Origin: Weissella ceti
GTDB taxonomy: Bacteria; Bacillota; Bacilli; Lactobacillales; Lactobacillaceae
Direction of reading: 5' to 3'
Assembly: GCF_018394055.1 (NCBI RefSeq)
Contig: NZ_CP074441.1
Location: 372,001-436,000, forward strand
Length of the DNA: 64,000 bases
Under the pieces are notes generated by a model. That model did not search any database and was not told the DNA's origin. It was given only the letters and a program-made list of their open reading frames with translations. This document shows, piece after piece, positions 24,538 through 34,166 of the stretch; the stretch's first letter is position 1; each line of letters opens with the position of its first letter. The position numbers and the translations under genes are program-made.

Positions 24538-25731
24538 ATGTTTAAAGATAAAAAAATTGTGGTTATGGTCAGTGGCGGTGTAGCTGCATACAAAGCCGTT
24601 ATTTTAGTACGTGGACTCCAGAAATTAGGGGCACATGTTCGTGTTGTCATGTCACAAGCGGCAACAGAATTTGTCACGCCAAAAACATTCGCAGTATTAA
24701 CAAACGAAACCGTCTTAACAGATTTGTTTGCATCACAAGATGAACAAATTGGCCATATTGATTTATCTGATTGGGCTGATTTGATGGTTGTGGTACCGGC
24801 CACTGCTAATATTATTGGGAAAATGGCCAATGGGATTGCGGATGACGCCATTAGTTCTGTTCTAAGCGCACGACATGTGCCGACATTTGTAGCACCAGCA
24901 ATGAATGTACACATGTTTGAAAACTCAGCCTTACAACGTAATTTAGCCTTGCTTGAAGCCGATGGCGTCCATATTATTGCGCCAACGACAGGCCTATTAG
25001 CTGAAGGCTATGAAGGGAAAGGTCGCTTACCCGAACCTGAAGAAATCATTGCACAAATTGACGCTTACTTAAACACAGAACAACGTTTAGTCGGTAAGCA
25101 TATCTTGATTAGTGCAGGGGGAACTATTGAACCAATCGATCCAGTACGATTTATTGGGAATCGTTCATCAGGTAAAATGGGTTATGCATTAGCGGATGAA
25201 GCTCGTAAAATGGGCGCAGATGTAACTCTTGTATCTACTGTAGATCGTCAAATTGATTCGTCAGTACATGTTATTCATGTTGAATCAGCAACTGAAATGG
25301 AAGCTGCTATGCAAACGGCATTGCCGAAGATGGACGCAGTTATTATGGCAGCGGCTGTTGCGGACTTCCGTGTTGCTGATGTTGCCGACCACAAAATTAA
25401 AAAGACAGATGATTCTGATACAATGACTTTATCATTGGTGAAGAATCCTGATATTTTAGCTGGACTAAGTCAACTGAAAACAACACAAATGATGGTTGGT
25501 TTTGCGGCTGAAACACAAAACGTGATTGATTATGCACAAAGCAAACTGGCAAAGAAAAATGTTGATATGATCGTTGCCAATGATGTGTCACAAGAGAATG
25601 TTGGCTTTGCACATGATACAAATGCTGTTAGTCTAGTAACGAAGGATAAGGTAGAAAACTTACCTTTGGCTGACAAACATGATATTGCCCGCGCTATTTT
25701 AACGCGTATTAGTGAAAGGTTAGAAAAGTAG
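24538..25731 (+). CDS. coaBC: Bifunctional phosphopantothenoylcysteine decarboxylase/phosphopantothenate-cysteine ligase
   Basis: CoaBC catalyses two steps of coenzyme A synthesis. The 397-residue protein has the N-terminal flavoprotein decarboxylase domain (1-180; VSGGVAAYKAV, and the FMN/substrate motif PAMNVHMFEN) and the C-terminal CTP-dependent ligase (about 188-397; LISAGGTIEPIDPVRFIGN, then AAAVADFRV). The two domains are fused as usual in bacteria. AGGAG precedes the ATG. mvaS begins 1 base after the stop, so the two are co-transcribed. Confidence 0.97.
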   Translation: MFKDKKIVVMVSGGVAAYKAVILVRGLQKLGAHVRVVMSQAATEFVTPKTFAVLTNETVLTDLFASQDEQIGHIDLSDWADLMVVVPATANIIGKMANGIADDAISSVLSARHVPTFVAPAMNVHMFENSALQRNLALLEADGVHIIAPTTGLLAEGYEGKGRLPEPEEIIAQIDAYLNTEQRLVGKHILISAGGTIEPIDPVRFIGNRSSGKMGYALADEARKMGADVTLVSTVDRQIDSSVHVIHVESATEMEAAMQTALPKMDAVIMAAAVADFRVADVADHKIKKTDDSDTMTLSLVKNPDILAGLSQLKTTQMMVGFAAETQNVIDYAQSKLAKKNVDMIVANDVSQENVGFAHDTNAVSLVTKDKVENLPLADKHDIARAILTRISERLEK

Positions 25732-25732
25732 C

Positions 25733-26902
25733 ATGAATATTGGAATTGATAAAATTAATTTCTTCTCCCCAAATCTATATGTAGATATGGTGGACTTGGC
25801 AGAAGCTCGTGGCGAAGATCCAAACAAGTATTTGATTGGAATTGGTCAAACACAACAAGCTGTTATTCCAGCCACACAAGACATTGTGACAATGGCGGCC
25901 AATGCAGCTGACAGCATGTTAAGTGATAGTGACCGTGAAGACATTGAAGAAATCATTGTCGCCACTGAATCAGGGATTGATCAATCAAAGTCGGCTGCTG
26001 TTTATGTTCAAAGTCTACTTGGGATTAATCGTTTTGCACGTACAATTGAAATGAAGCAAGCATGTTATGCTGGAACTTATGGACTAATGCATGCGCGTGA
26101 TTTTGTCGCTGCACATCCGGATAAAAAAGTGCTCGTTATCGCAAGTGACATTGCACGTTACGGCCTAGAAACGGGTGGTGAAGTGACTCAAGGTGGTGGT
26201 GCTGTTGCAATGTTGGTATCAGCAAACCCACGTTTGGTGACAATTAACCCCGATAGTGTCTACATGACTGCAGATATTATGGATTTCTGGCGTCCGAATT
26301 ACACAAGCGAAGCGGTCGTTGATGGGAAGTTCTCAGCTAATATCTACCGTGATTTCTTTGGCGAATTGTGGAATCGATACAAGGAAAAGAATGGGGCATC
26401 ATTAGATGAACTATCAGCCTTTGTTTATCACCTACCATTTACAAAAATGGGCTTAAAGGCATTGCGTGACATTTTGCCAGAAGTCAATGAAGACAAGCAG
26501 GCAGAATTGTTAGCAGCGTTTGAAGATAGTCGTGACTATAACAAGCAAATTGGTAACCTGTACACTGGGTCAACTTACTTGAGCCTATTGTCATTGTTAG
26601 ACAACACAACAACCCTTAAGGCTGGTGATCGTATTGGCGTATTCTCATATGGATCAGGGGCTGAAGGTGAAGTGTTCTCAATGACTGTACAACCTGAATT
26701 TAAAGCTGCAGTATCAGAAGTTGCTTTCAAGGACATGGTTGCAGCACGTCAACGTGTATCAGTGGCAGAATATGAAACAATTTTTAAGTCAGTGCTATCA
26801 GGTTCTGCAGATCGTGAACTAGATATTAGTTCTGATCCAGCACGATTTGTATTGCAAGGATTAAAAGAACAACAACGTCAATACGTTGATCAACAAGGTT
26901 AA
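25733..26902 (+). CDS. mvaS: Hydroxymethylglutaryl-CoA synthase
   Basis: MvaS condenses acetyl-CoA and acetoacetyl-CoA to HMG-CoA, the first committed step of the mevalonate pathway that supplies isoprenoids in Gram-positive cocci and lactobacilli. The 389-residue thiolase-fold protein has the nucleophile Cys111 in KQACYAGTYG, the general-base Glu in VATESGID near residue 80 and the His in VYHLPFTKMG near residue 235. It is directly coupled to coaBC, linking CoA supply and CoA use. No other mevalonate genes are in the window. Confidence 0.97.
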   Translation: MNIGIDKINFFSPNLYVDMVDLAEARGEDPNKYLIGIGQTQQAVIPATQDIVTMAANAADSMLSDSDREDIEEIIVATESGIDQSKSAAVYVQSLLGINRFARTIEMKQACYAGTYGLMHARDFVAAHPDKKVLVIASDIARYGLETGGEVTQGGGAVAMLVSANPRLVTINPDSVYMTADIMDFWRPNYTSEAVVDGKFSANIYRDFFGELWNRYKEKNGASLDELSAFVYHLPFTKMGLKALRDILPEVNEDKQAELLAAFEDSRDYNKQIGNLYTGSTYLSLLSLLDNTTTLKAGDRIGVFSYGSGAEGEVFSMTVQPEFKAAVSEVAFKDMVAARQRVSVAEYETIFKSVLSGSADRELDISSDPARFVLQGLKEQQRQYVDQQG

Positions 26903-26931
26903 TAACAGAATAAATAAGGAGTACGTATCAC

Positions 26932-27375
26932 ATGACAAAGATTTACCTAGCAGGACCATTTTTTGATGAAGACCAAATTGATCGTATCAGCCGTATGGAA
27001 GAGGCTTTAACAGCTAATCCAAAGGTAGCATCATTCTTTAGTCCACGAAAAGCAGAATTCAAAGACTTGGTAATGGGTACGCCTGAATGGGCAGCGGCTG
27101 TATTTGATATTGATCGTACCAACATTGATGCTGCTGATGTTGTCACAGCTGTGATTGACTACGAAGGAACTCATGTTGATCCTGGAACTGCGTGGGAAAT
27201 TGGATATGCTAATGCAATTGGTAAGCCAGTTATCTTGGTAAAAGAAAAGCCAGCTGGTAGTGTTAATCTGATGATGGGTGTCCCAGCACATGCTGTTTTG
27301 ACAGATGTAGCGGAGATTGAAACATATGATTTTGATGCCATGCCTGTAAGTTCATGGCAAGGTGACATGTTTTAA
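26932..27375 (+). CDS. Nucleoside 2-deoxyribosyltransferase
   Basis: A 147-residue enzyme that exchanges bases between deoxynucleosides, typical of lactobacilli that salvage DNA precursors. It starts MTKIYLAGPFFDEDQ (the nucleotide/sugar-binding strand) and has the catalytic Glu in TAWEIGYANAIGKPVI (about residue 87). Which subtype (purine-only or broad) is not clear. AAGGAG precedes the ATG. With the deoxynucleoside kinase at 10.5 kb it suggests active deoxynucleoside salvage. Confidence 0.93.
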   Translation: MTKIYLAGPFFDEDQIDRISRMEEALTANPKVASFFSPRKAEFKDLVMGTPEWAAAVFDIDRTNIDAADVVTAVIDYEGTHVDPGTAWEIGYANAIGKPVILVKEKPAGSVNLMMGVPAHAVLTDVAEIETYDFDAMPVSSWQGDMF

Positions 27376-27395
27376 CCTTTATTTTAAATAAAAAC

Positions 27396-27449
27396 AAAGA
27401 ATCTTTGACAAACGGAGTGAAAAAGTTCCGAGTTAAGGGTTCTTTTTTG
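27396..27449 (+). terminator. Imperfect terminator after the deoxyribosyltransferase gene
   Basis: AAAGAATCTTTGACAAACGGA partly pairs with TCCGAGTTAAGGGTTCTTT, several mismatches, followed by TTTTTT. Confidence 0.55.
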
Positions 27450-27535
27450 TAGCGATTAGATTAAAATAGAATAATGAATTAAGTACGGGCGGATATGGTG
27501 ATATCTAGTTGGGAACGTGCGGAGAAGGGGTTCTT

Positions 27536-28408
27536 GTGGGGGAGAAGATTAAACAAAAGTTAATTGAATATACAATTCCATTGTTTATTTCAAGTATCAT
27601 GATTGGTTTAGCTGCATGGCTAACCATGTTTTTGTTGTATCAACAACAAGTAACGGTGCAGGTTAATGAAGTGCCAGTACGAGCAGAACGAGGGTACAAA
27701 GCGAAACAATTGGGAACCTTGAAGCAAGGCGAACACCTGCAAATTTTGCAAACCAAGGATAATTGGTATGAAATTCGTCGCGAAGATGAATCAAAGGGAT
27801 GGGTTGCGAGTTGGTTAGTTGAACGTAAGCAACCTCTTGATAAGGTAACGCCTATGTCAGAAATGACAGTTGTTATTGATGCCGGTCATGGTGGAACTGA
27901 CCCAGGTTCATCAGCGAATGACGGATCTGAGGAAAAGAAGTACACGCTACAAACCGCATTAAAGATGCAAGCTGATTTAGAAGCACGTGGTGCCCATGTG
28001 GTTATGTCACGCCAAGGGGACACAGATGTCCTGTTGAAGACAATTGCTGAATTACCAAAGAAGACGGCGGCTGACTTGTTCGTTTCAATTCATTTTGATG
28101 CGGTTAAGAAGAACCAAGCCCGTGGATTTACTACTTTCTACTATCATGATGATGGTTCAATCGAATTTGCTGAAGCGATTAATAATGAACTAGAAAAGCG
28201 TGTGCCAGACAAGATGCCTAATCGTGGAAATGATTTTGGGGACTATTATGTCCTTCGTCGTAACACGGTGCCAGCTGTCTTGATCGAAGGTGGTTACATT
28301 GATTCTGATAAGGACTTTGCCTACATTAAGGATGAAAAGTATCAAAACAATGTGGCTGATAGTGTAATCGCTGGAATTGATGCATTTACAGCTAAAAACG
28401 TTAAGTAG
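27536..28408 (+). CDS. N-acetylmuramoyl-L-alanine amidase with SH3 domain
   Basis: A 290-residue exported or membrane-anchored cell-wall hydrolase. After a short basic N-terminus there is one membrane helix (about 10-35; IPLFISSIMIGLAAWLTMFL), a bacterial SH3 domain (about 45-95; LQILQTKDNWYEIR) and an amidase_3 zinc domain (about 105-285; VVIDAGHGGTDPGS, SIHFDA, VLIEGGYID). It would cut the stem peptide from MurNAc. A GTG start at 27536 is chosen because GGAGAAGGGG precedes it at good spacing. Such amidases often precede hisS in lactobacilli. Confidence 0.92.
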   Translation: MGEKIKQKLIEYTIPLFISSIMIGLAAWLTMFLLYQQQVTVQVNEVPVRAERGYKAKQLGTLKQGEHLQILQTKDNWYEIRREDESKGWVASWLVERKQPLDKVTPMSEMTVVIDAGHGGTDPGSSANDGSEEKKYTLQTALKMQADLEARGAHVVMSRQGDTDVLLKTIAELPKKTAADLFVSIHFDAVKKNQARGFTTFYYHDDGSIEFAEAINNELEKRVPDKMPNRGNDFGDYYVLRRNTVPAVLIEGGYIDSDKDFAYIKDEKYQNNVADSVIAGIDAFTAKNVK

Positions 28409-28413
28409 TAGCC

Positions 28414-28442
28414 TTGACGTCTACTCAAGGATATTAGATAAT
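28414..28442 (+). promoter_or_regulatory. Promoter of the hisS-aspS T-box operon
   Basis: TTGACG (28414-28419), 17-base spacer, GATAAT (28437-28442), beginning 5 bases after the amidase stop. Confidence 0.75.
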
Positions 28443-28448
28443 AAAAGA

Positions 28449-28660
28449 CGATATATAACCAGTGAAGAAATGAATTCTACACGTTACATTTTAAGCGAGC
28501 AGGGGATGGTGAAAGCCTGTATTGTGAATGTAGAAGGGACACTTCTGAGGTCGCGTTGCGCGGATGTACACCGTTATCGTACGTTGAGAACCAAAACAAG
28601 GTGGTACCGCGCGTGAATGCGCCCTTGATAACAATGTTGTTGTTATCGAGGGCTTTTTTT
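28449..28660 (+). promoter_or_regulatory. T-box leader of hisS-aspS
   Basis: The leader has the T-box core AAGGTGGTACCGCG (28598-28611), then a terminator GCCCTTGATAACAA / TTGTTATCGAGGGC plus T-run (28621-28660). Stem I contains TTCTACA / TGTAGAA and a distal GCAGG...CCTGT hairpin. Just 3' of the TGTAGAA arm lies GGGACACTT, holding GAC (Asp, 28538-28540) and CAC (His, 28540-28542) overlapping by one base at the expected specifier position. Uncharged tRNA would stabilise the antiterminator and raise synthetase expression. Confidence 0.93.
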
Positions 28661-28690
28661 ATAGCCTGGTGCCGTGAAAGGACTTTAATT

Positions 28691-29998
28691 ATGGCAAAAT
28701 CAAATTTTCAAAAGCCAAAGGGAACAGCTGATCTGTTGCCAGGAGAATCATACAAGTGGCATTTCGTCGAAGAAACAGCCCGTCTATTGTTCTCTGATTA
28801 CCAATACCAAGAAATTCGCACACCATTGTTTGAAAACTTTGATGTCTTTGCGCGTTCAGCAGGAGACACTTCAGATGTTGTAACAAAGGAAATGTATGAC
28901 TTTTACGATAAGGGTGAACGTCACATTGCCCTTCGTCCAGAAGGAACAGCTGGAGTAGTTCGTTCATTCGTTGAAAACAAGTTGTTTGGGCCTGAATTCC
29001 AAAAGCCATACAAGGCGTTCTACATCGGACCAATGTTCCGTTACGAACGTCCACAAGCAGGGCGTATGCGTCAATTCCACCAAATCGGTGTAGAAGCATT
29101 GGGTTCAGAGTCACCAGCCCTTGATGCAGAAACAATCGCCATGGCCGTTGATTTCTTCCAAACACTTGGATTGACGGACTTGAAGGTGACGATTAACTCA
29201 CTTGGTGATCCAGAATCACGTGAAGCTTACCGTCAAGCTTTGATCAACTACCTACGTCCATTGGCTGATGAATTGTCAGCTGATTCAAAGCAACGTTTGG
29301 AACAAAACCCACTACGTGTTTTGGATTCAAAGGATGCACATGACCAAGAATTGGTTGCGGACGCACCATCAATCTTGGATTACCTAACACCAGAAGCACA
29401 ATTGCACTGGGATAAGGTCCAAACTTACTTGGATGCATTGGGGTTGGATTACGAAATCGATGCAAACACAGTTCGTGGACTTGACTACTACAACCACACA
29501 ATCTTTGAAATCATGACACAAAGCGCAGTACTTGGTCGTGGTTGGACAACGATTGCTGGTGGTGGTCGTTACAATGGGCTTGTGCAAGAATTTGGTGGAC
29601 CAGAAATGCCGGGTGTTGGATTCGGTATTGGACTAGAACGTTTGATGCTTTTGTTGAACGACATGGACGCTAACTTGGGGATGGCACCAAAAGTTGATAT
29701 CTTTGTGGCTAATCAAGGTGAAGGAACTGATGTTGCAGCGATGCAAATGTTACAAGCAGTTCGTTCATTCGGTTACAGCGCTGAACGTGACTACCAAGAC
29801 CGCAAGTTGAAGGGACAATTCAAGGCAGCTGATCGTATGCAAGCACGTTACATGATTATCATCGGTGAACGTGAATTGGCAGATCAAGTCGCGAACTTGA
29901 AGGACTTGGAAACAGGAGCCGAACGCACAGAAAAGCTAACTGACTTGTACACTGCATTGCCTGATTTGTTGGAAACAACTGTAATTGATGGAGAATAA
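28691..29998 (+). CDS. hisS: Histidyl-tRNA synthetase
   Basis: Class II synthetase charging tRNA-His. The 435-residue protein starts [19 protein letters not shown]; motif 2 is [16 protein letters not shown], the His-specific loops are [12 protein letters not shown] and AGGGRYNGL, and motif 3 is [15 protein letters not shown]-terminal anticodon domain follows. The ATG after GAAAGGA is chosen because the open frame upstream belongs to the T-box leader. The stop is 4 bases before aspS, a conserved coupling in Firmicutes. Confidence 0.97.
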   Translation: MAKSNFQKPKGTADLLPGESYKWHFVEETARLLFSDYQYQEIRTPLFENFDVFARSAGDTSDVVTKEMYDFYDKGERHIALRPEGTAGVVRSFVENKLFGPEFQKPYKAFYIGPMFRYERPQAGRMRQFHQIGVEALGSESPALDAETIAMAVDFFQTLGLTDLKVTINSLGDPESREAYRQALINYLRPLADELSADSKQRLEQNPLRVLDSKDAHDQELVADAPSILDYLTPEAQLHWDKVQTYLDALGLDYEIDANTVRGLDYYNHTIFEIMTQSAVLGRGWTTIAGGGRYNGLVQEFGGPEMPGVGFGIGLERLMLLLNDMDANLGMAPKVDIFVANQGEGTDVAAMQMLQAVRSFGYSAERDYQDRKLKGQFKAADRMQARYMIIIGERELADQVANLKDLETGAERTEKLTDLYTALPDLLETTVIDGE

Positions 29999-30002
29999 TA
30001 AA

Positions 30003-31808
30003 ATGAAGCGAACTAACTATGCTGGACTAATTGATGAAACATACCTAGGACAACACGTTACACTAGATGGTTGGGTGCAAAAGCGCCGTGACTTCGGTGG
30101 TGTTTTGTTCGTTGACTTGCGTGATCGCGAAGGACTAGTGCAATTGTCATTCTCAGACGAAATCAACGCAGAAGCGAAGGCAATTGCGGATGATATCCGT
30201 ACTGAATACGTGATTGAAGTACAAGGAATCGTTAAGGAACGTATCGAAGGGGCACAAAACCTAAACCTACGTTCAGGTAAGATTGAAGTCCAAGTTGACC
30301 ACATCGAAGTTTTATCAGCTGCAAAGACAACACCATTTGAAATTGAAGATGGCATTGAAACGTCAGACGAACTTCGTTTGAAGTACCGTTACTTGGACTT
30401 GCGTCGCCCTGAAATGCAACGTAACTTGTTGATTCGTTCAAAGGTTACTGCAGCGACACACGAATTCTTGGATGACGCTGGATTTATCGATATTGAAACA
30501 CCAATCTTGGCTAAGTCAACACCTGAAGGAGCCCGTGATTACCTAGTGCCATCACGTATCTACCCAGGTTCATTCTACGCTTTGCCACAATCACCACAAT
30601 TGTTTAAGCAATTGTTGATGGGTGCTGGATTTGACCGTTACTACCAAGTTGCTCGTGCGTTCCGTGACGAAGACTTGCGTGGAGACCGTCAACCTGAATT
30701 TACACAACTAGACCTTGAAACATCATTCATGTCACAAACTGAAATCATGGAATTGGTAAGCAACTGGGTTGCGCACATCATGAAGAAGACAGTTAACTAT
30801 GACTTGAACGTTGACCAAATTCCAACATTGGAATGGGCCGAAGCCATGGAACGTTTTGGAACAGACAAGCCTGACATGCGTTTTGGTATGGAACTACAAA
30901 ACTTGACTGACTTGATGGCTGACTCAGACTTTGGTGTGTTCTCAAACGCTGTTAAGGCTGGCGGACAAGTTAAGGCACTCGTTGTTCCTGGGGGAGCAGA
31001 TAACTACTCACGTAAGGACATCGACAAGATGGCACAATTCATCGAACGTTTCGGTGCAAAGGGATTGGCATGGTTGAAGGTTTCTGAAGCGGGAATCGAA
31101 GGACCAATTGCTAAATTCTTGACTGAAAAGGCAGATGACTTGTTGGCACAAACGCAAGCACAACCAGGAGACTTGTTGTTGTTCGCTGCTGACCAACCTG
31201 GTGTTGTTGCGGCAAGTTTGGATGCTTTGCGTCGTTCAGCAGCTGAAAAGTTGAACTTGATTGACGAATCAAAGTGGGCCTTTGCCTGGATTACGAACTG
31301 GCCACTATTTGAATACCAAGCTGAAGAAGATCGTTGGATTTCAGCGCACCACCCATTCACAATGCCAAATGAAGAAGATTTGCCATTGATGGATACTGTA
31401 GAAGGTGCTCACAAGGCCAAGGCACAATCATATGACTTGGTTTTGAATGGTTACGAACTTGGATCAGGTTCAATCCGTATCCACCGTATGGATGTGCAAC
31501 AAAAGATGTTGCAAGCGCTTGGATTTACACCTGAATCAGCTAAGGAAGCCTTTGGCTTCTTACTAGAAGGTATGGAATTCGGCTTCCCACCAATGGGTGG
31601 TATCGCACTTGGTTTGGACCGTTTGGCAATGTTGCTTGCTGGACGTGACAACATTCGTGACGTTATTGCGTTCCCTAAGAACTCAAAGGCCACTGAACCA
31701 ATGACTGATGCACCTACACCAGCAAGCCGACAACAAATCGTTGAAGATCTTGGCTTGGTTTCGCCAGTGTACTCAGAAACTGATGCACCAAACATGGCTG
31801 AAGAGTAA
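30003..31808 (+). CDS. aspS: Aspartyl-tRNA synthetase
   Basis: Class IIb synthetase charging tRNA-Asp. The 601-residue protein has the N-terminal OB fold ([20 protein letters not shown]), catalytic core with motif 2 [18 protein letters not shown], a bacterial insertion domain (about 290-420), and motif 3 [15 protein letters not shown]. The size and insertion are those of the bacterial discriminating/non-discriminating AspRS type. Start ATG 30003 uses the GGAG site at the end of hisS. Confidence 0.97.
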   Translation: MKRTNYAGLIDETYLGQHVTLDGWVQKRRDFGGVLFVDLRDREGLVQLSFSDEINAEAKAIADDIRTEYVIEVQGIVKERIEGAQNLNLRSGKIEVQVDHIEVLSAAKTTPFEIEDGIETSDELRLKYRYLDLRRPEMQRNLLIRSKVTAATHEFLDDAGFIDIETPILAKSTPEGARDYLVPSRIYPGSFYALPQSPQLFKQLLMGAGFDRYYQVARAFRDEDLRGDRQPEFTQLDLETSFMSQTEIMELVSNWVAHIMKKTVNYDLNVDQIPTLEWAEAMERFGTDKPDMRFGMELQNLTDLMADSDFGVFSNAVKAGGQVKALVVPGGADNYSRKDIDKMAQFIERFGAKGLAWLKVSEAGIEGPIAKFLTEKADDLLAQTQAQPGDLLLFAADQPGVVAASLDALRRSAAEKLNLIDESKWAFAWITNWPLFEYQAEEDRWISAHHPFTMPNEEDLPLMDTVEGAHKAKAQSYDLVLNGYELGSGSIRIHRMDVQQKMLQALGFTPESAKEAFGFLLEGMEFGFPPMGGIALGLDRLAMLLAGRDNIRDVIAFPKNSKATEPMTDAPTPASRQQIVEDLGLVSPVYSETDAPNMAEE

Positions 31809-31863
31809 GCAAATCGATTTATTGATGATCTAATGCCTACTTGTGAGTGAAAATGGGGGAAAC

Positions 31864-32745
31864 ATGAGCTCGATTATTAAGTTTTTTGATCGCCATGAAT
31901 CAGCTTCTCGTGTCTTTACAGCCTTACTATATGCAATCACTTCTGCGGTAGCGTTGAATTTCTTCTGGATTCCTGGAAACATTTATTCATCTGGATTCAC
32001 TGGACTAGCGCAAATTGTGAACACGATTAGTAATCGCTATATGGGCTTCGACATGCCGATTAGTGTGTTGATTATCTTATTGAATGCGCCATTGTTGATT
32101 TTGGCGTATATCAAGATTAGTAGGCGCTTTGCCTTGTTTACGACAGTTGCCCTAGTGGGTGCGTCTATCTCAATTCACTACATTACCGGACCAGCAGTAC
32201 CATGGAGCACAGATCCATTAGTATTGGCCATCTTTGGTGGTGCCGTGAATGGATTTGGAACTGGAATGGCTTTGCGTAACGGAATTTCAACGGGTGGCTT
32301 GGACATCATTGGAATTGTCGTGCGTAAAAAAACGGGCATGCGTATGGGGGCAGTTAATCTGACCTTTAATGCATTCATCGTTTTGACCGCCGGCTTCTTA
32401 TTTGGACCACAATTTGCACTTTACACAATTATTAGTTTGGTTGTGAATGCCAATGTGCTTGATGGTGTGTATACACGTCAACAACAATTGCAAGTGATGA
32501 TCGTGACAGATAAGCCAGCGCAAGTCATTGAAGTCGTACAAAAAGAATTGCGTCGTGGTATTACAATCGTGCACGGAGCCGAAGGTGCATATACACATGC
32601 GCCAAAGGAAGTATTGTTCACTGTTATTTCAGCGTATGAACGATATGAATTTCGTGATGCATTAGCAGAAGCTGATCCACATGCTTGGGCGTCTACATGG
32701 CGCATTGAACGTACAATTGGGCGATTCTTTGAGCCTAAATTGTAA
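31864..32745 (+). CDS. YitT family membrane protein (second paralogue)
   Basis: A 293-residue paralogue of the protein at 7106-8056. It shows the same membrane hallmarks (LNFFWIPGNIYSSGFTGLAQ and LRNGISTGGLDIIG) over about 200 residues and the C-terminal DUF2179 domain (KPAQVIEVVQKELRRGITIV). Substrate unknown. ATG 31864 follows GGGGGAA; a GTG 21 bases upstream lacks a site. It follows aspS by 55 bases with no terminator between, so it may be read with hisS-aspS. Confidence 0.88.
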   Translation: MSSIIKFFDRHESASRVFTALLYAITSAVALNFFWIPGNIYSSGFTGLAQIVNTISNRYMGFDMPISVLIILLNAPLLILAYIKISRRFALFTTVALVGASISIHYITGPAVPWSTDPLVLAIFGGAVNGFGTGMALRNGISTGGLDIIGIVVRKKTGMRMGAVNLTFNAFIVLTAGFLFGPQFALYTIISLVVNANVLDGVYTRQQQLQVMIVTDKPAQVIEVVQKELRRGITIVHGAEGAYTHAPKEVLFTVISAYERYEFRDALAEADPHAWASTWRIERTIGRFFEPKL

Positions 32746-32781
32746 TCCCAAATTAATTTAATCAAGTCAGTGTTTTTCTGT

Positions 32782-32810
32782 TTGACATTGACATTTAACC
32801 TGTATAGAAT
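32782..32810 (+). promoter_or_regulatory. Promoter of rpsU
   Basis: Perfect TTGACA (32782-32787), 17-base spacer, TAGAAT (32805-32810). The TTGACA is immediately repeated at 32788-32793, where spacing would be too short. Confidence 0.85.
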
Positions 32811-32876
32811 AGTAAAGAACAAAGTGTGCAACGTTAAATGGTTGAATTTTTCACACGGGAAGGGAGGGTAAACATT

Positions 32877-33062
32877 ATGACTATGACTGTTGTTCGTAAG
32901 AATGAGTCACTAGATGATGCACTTCGCCGTTTCAAGCGTGGAGTTTCAAAGGATGGTACTCTTCAAGAATACCGTAAGCGTGAGTTCTACGTTAAGCCAT
33001 CAGTTCAACGTAAGTTGAAGGCTGAAGCTGCTCGTAAGCGCAAGAACAAGAAGGGACGTTAA
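32877..33062 (+). CDS. rpsU: 30S ribosomal protein S21
   Basis: S21 helps translation initiation on the 30S platform. The 61-residue protein reads [18 protein letters not shown] near the start and ends in a basic tail ([11 protein letters not shown]), typical of S21. The ATG at 32877 follows GGGAGGG; family members usually start two residues before TVVRKN, supporting this choice. Own promoter and terminator. Confidence 0.97.
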   Translation: MTMTVVRKNESLDDALRRFKRGVSKDGTLQEYRKREFYVKPSVQRKLKAEAARKRKNKKGR

Positions 33063-33072
33063 TTCGTTCTAG

Positions 33073-33106
33073 CCGGACTACCGTTGGGTGGTCCGGTTTT
33101 GTTTTA
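33073..33106 (+). terminator. Intrinsic terminator after rpsU
   Basis: CCGGACTACC pairs with GGTGGTCCGG around GTTG, then TTTTGTTTT. Confidence 0.93.
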
Positions 33107-33159
33107 TATTCTGTTAAAATTAACTTATAAAATGTTGTATCAAAGAAAGGAATTTAATC

Positions 33160-33603
33160 ATGTCATTAATTGAAACACTATCAGCAGATATGAAGACAGC
33201 CATGAAGGCTAAGGACAAGCAAACACTTGGTGTTGTGCGTATGTTGAAGTCAGCATTGTCAAACGAACAAATCAAGTTGGGAGCCGACTTGACAGAAGAG
33301 CAAGAAATTGCCGTTGTATCACGTGAAATGAAGCAACGTGTTGAAGAACTTGAAGGAAACCAAGCTGCTGGTCGTGATGACTTGGCAGAAGAAGTTCAAG
33401 GTCAAATGGACGTTTTGAAGCGTTACTTGCCAGAACAATTGTCAGACGAAGAAGTTGAAGCCATTGTTGTGGAAACAATTGCGCAAGTTGGTGCTTCAAG
33501 CAAGGCTGACTTGGGAATGGTCATGGGCGCATTGATGCCTAAGGTTAAGGGGAAGGCCGACGGTAAGTTGGTTAACCGCTTGGTTATGGAAAAGCTTGCC
33601 TAA
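33160..33603 (+). CDS. yqeY: GatB/YqeY domain protein
   Basis: A 147-residue YqeY-type protein related to the tail domain of GatB, the tRNA amidotransferase subunit. The helical N-terminal part (LSADMKTAMKAKDKQTLGVV) and the C-terminal domain ending GMVMGALMPKVKGKADGKLV are normal. It may interact with tRNA-dependent amidation, but no activity is proven. Conserved next to rpsU. AAAGGA precedes the ATG. Confidence 0.93.
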   Translation: MSLIETLSADMKTAMKAKDKQTLGVVRMLKSALSNEQIKLGADLTEEQEIAVVSREMKQRVEELEGNQAAGRDDLAEEVQGQMDVLKRYLPEQLSDEEVEAIVVETIAQVGASSKADLGMVMGALMPKVKGKADGKLVNRLVMEKLA

Positions 33604-33683
33604 TCACGGAATAAGACATGTTCCCGATACAGACAGGTGCGGTATAATAATAGTATTCAGGAAATTAATGGAGGAATAAGTCA

Positions 33684-34166
33684 ATGGATGTTGCAATGAT
33701 CGACCAATCAACCCCTGGGTTGACGACTGAACAAACTGCTTTAGTTACTGATATTTTAGATTTTGCAGGTAAGTTTCTAGAATTACCAGAAGATACTGAA
33801 ATGTCAGTAACATTTATGCATAATGATGAAATTCAACGTTACAATCGTGAGTACCGTGATAAGGATCGTGCTACGGACGTTATTTCATTTGCCATCGAAG
33901 ATGATGACGAAGATATGCCGTTGATGTTTGATGAAGACATGGAAGCTGACTTGGCCAAGAATCTTGGTGATATTTTGGTTTCTGTGGACAAGGTTGCGGA
34001 ACAAGCTAAGGAATACGAACATTCATATGAGCGTGAACTTGGCTTCTTAGTTGTTCATGGTTTCTTGCACTTAAATGGATATGACCATACATTAAGTGAA
34101 GCCGATGAAAAGGAAATGTTTGGCCTACAAACAGAAATTCTGGATCAATATGGACTGGAACGCTAA
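33684..34166 (+). CDS. ybeY: Endoribonuclease YbeY
   Basis: YbeY is a metal-dependent RNase required for 16S rRNA 3'-end maturation and ribosome quality control. The 160-residue protein has RYNREYRDKDRATDVISFA and the zinc motif HGFLHLNGYDH (H3XH5XH, about residues 124-134). GGAGG precedes the ATG. In related genera phoH lies directly upstream; here it is absent and a TATAAT-type promoter region (about 33648) follows yqeY. Confidence 0.96.
   Translation: MDVAMIDQSTPGLTTEQTALVTDILDFAGKFLELPEDTEMSVTFMHNDEIQRYNREYRDKDRATDVISFAIEDDDEDMPLMFDEDMEADLAKNLGDILVSVDKVAEQAKEYEHSYERELGFLVVHGFLHLNGYDHTLSEADEKEMFGLQTEILDQYGLER

Noticed and set aside
28556-28690. N-terminal extension of 45 residues on hisS
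   Set aside because: These codons lie in the T-box core and terminator of the leader; the true start has its own ribosome site at 28691.
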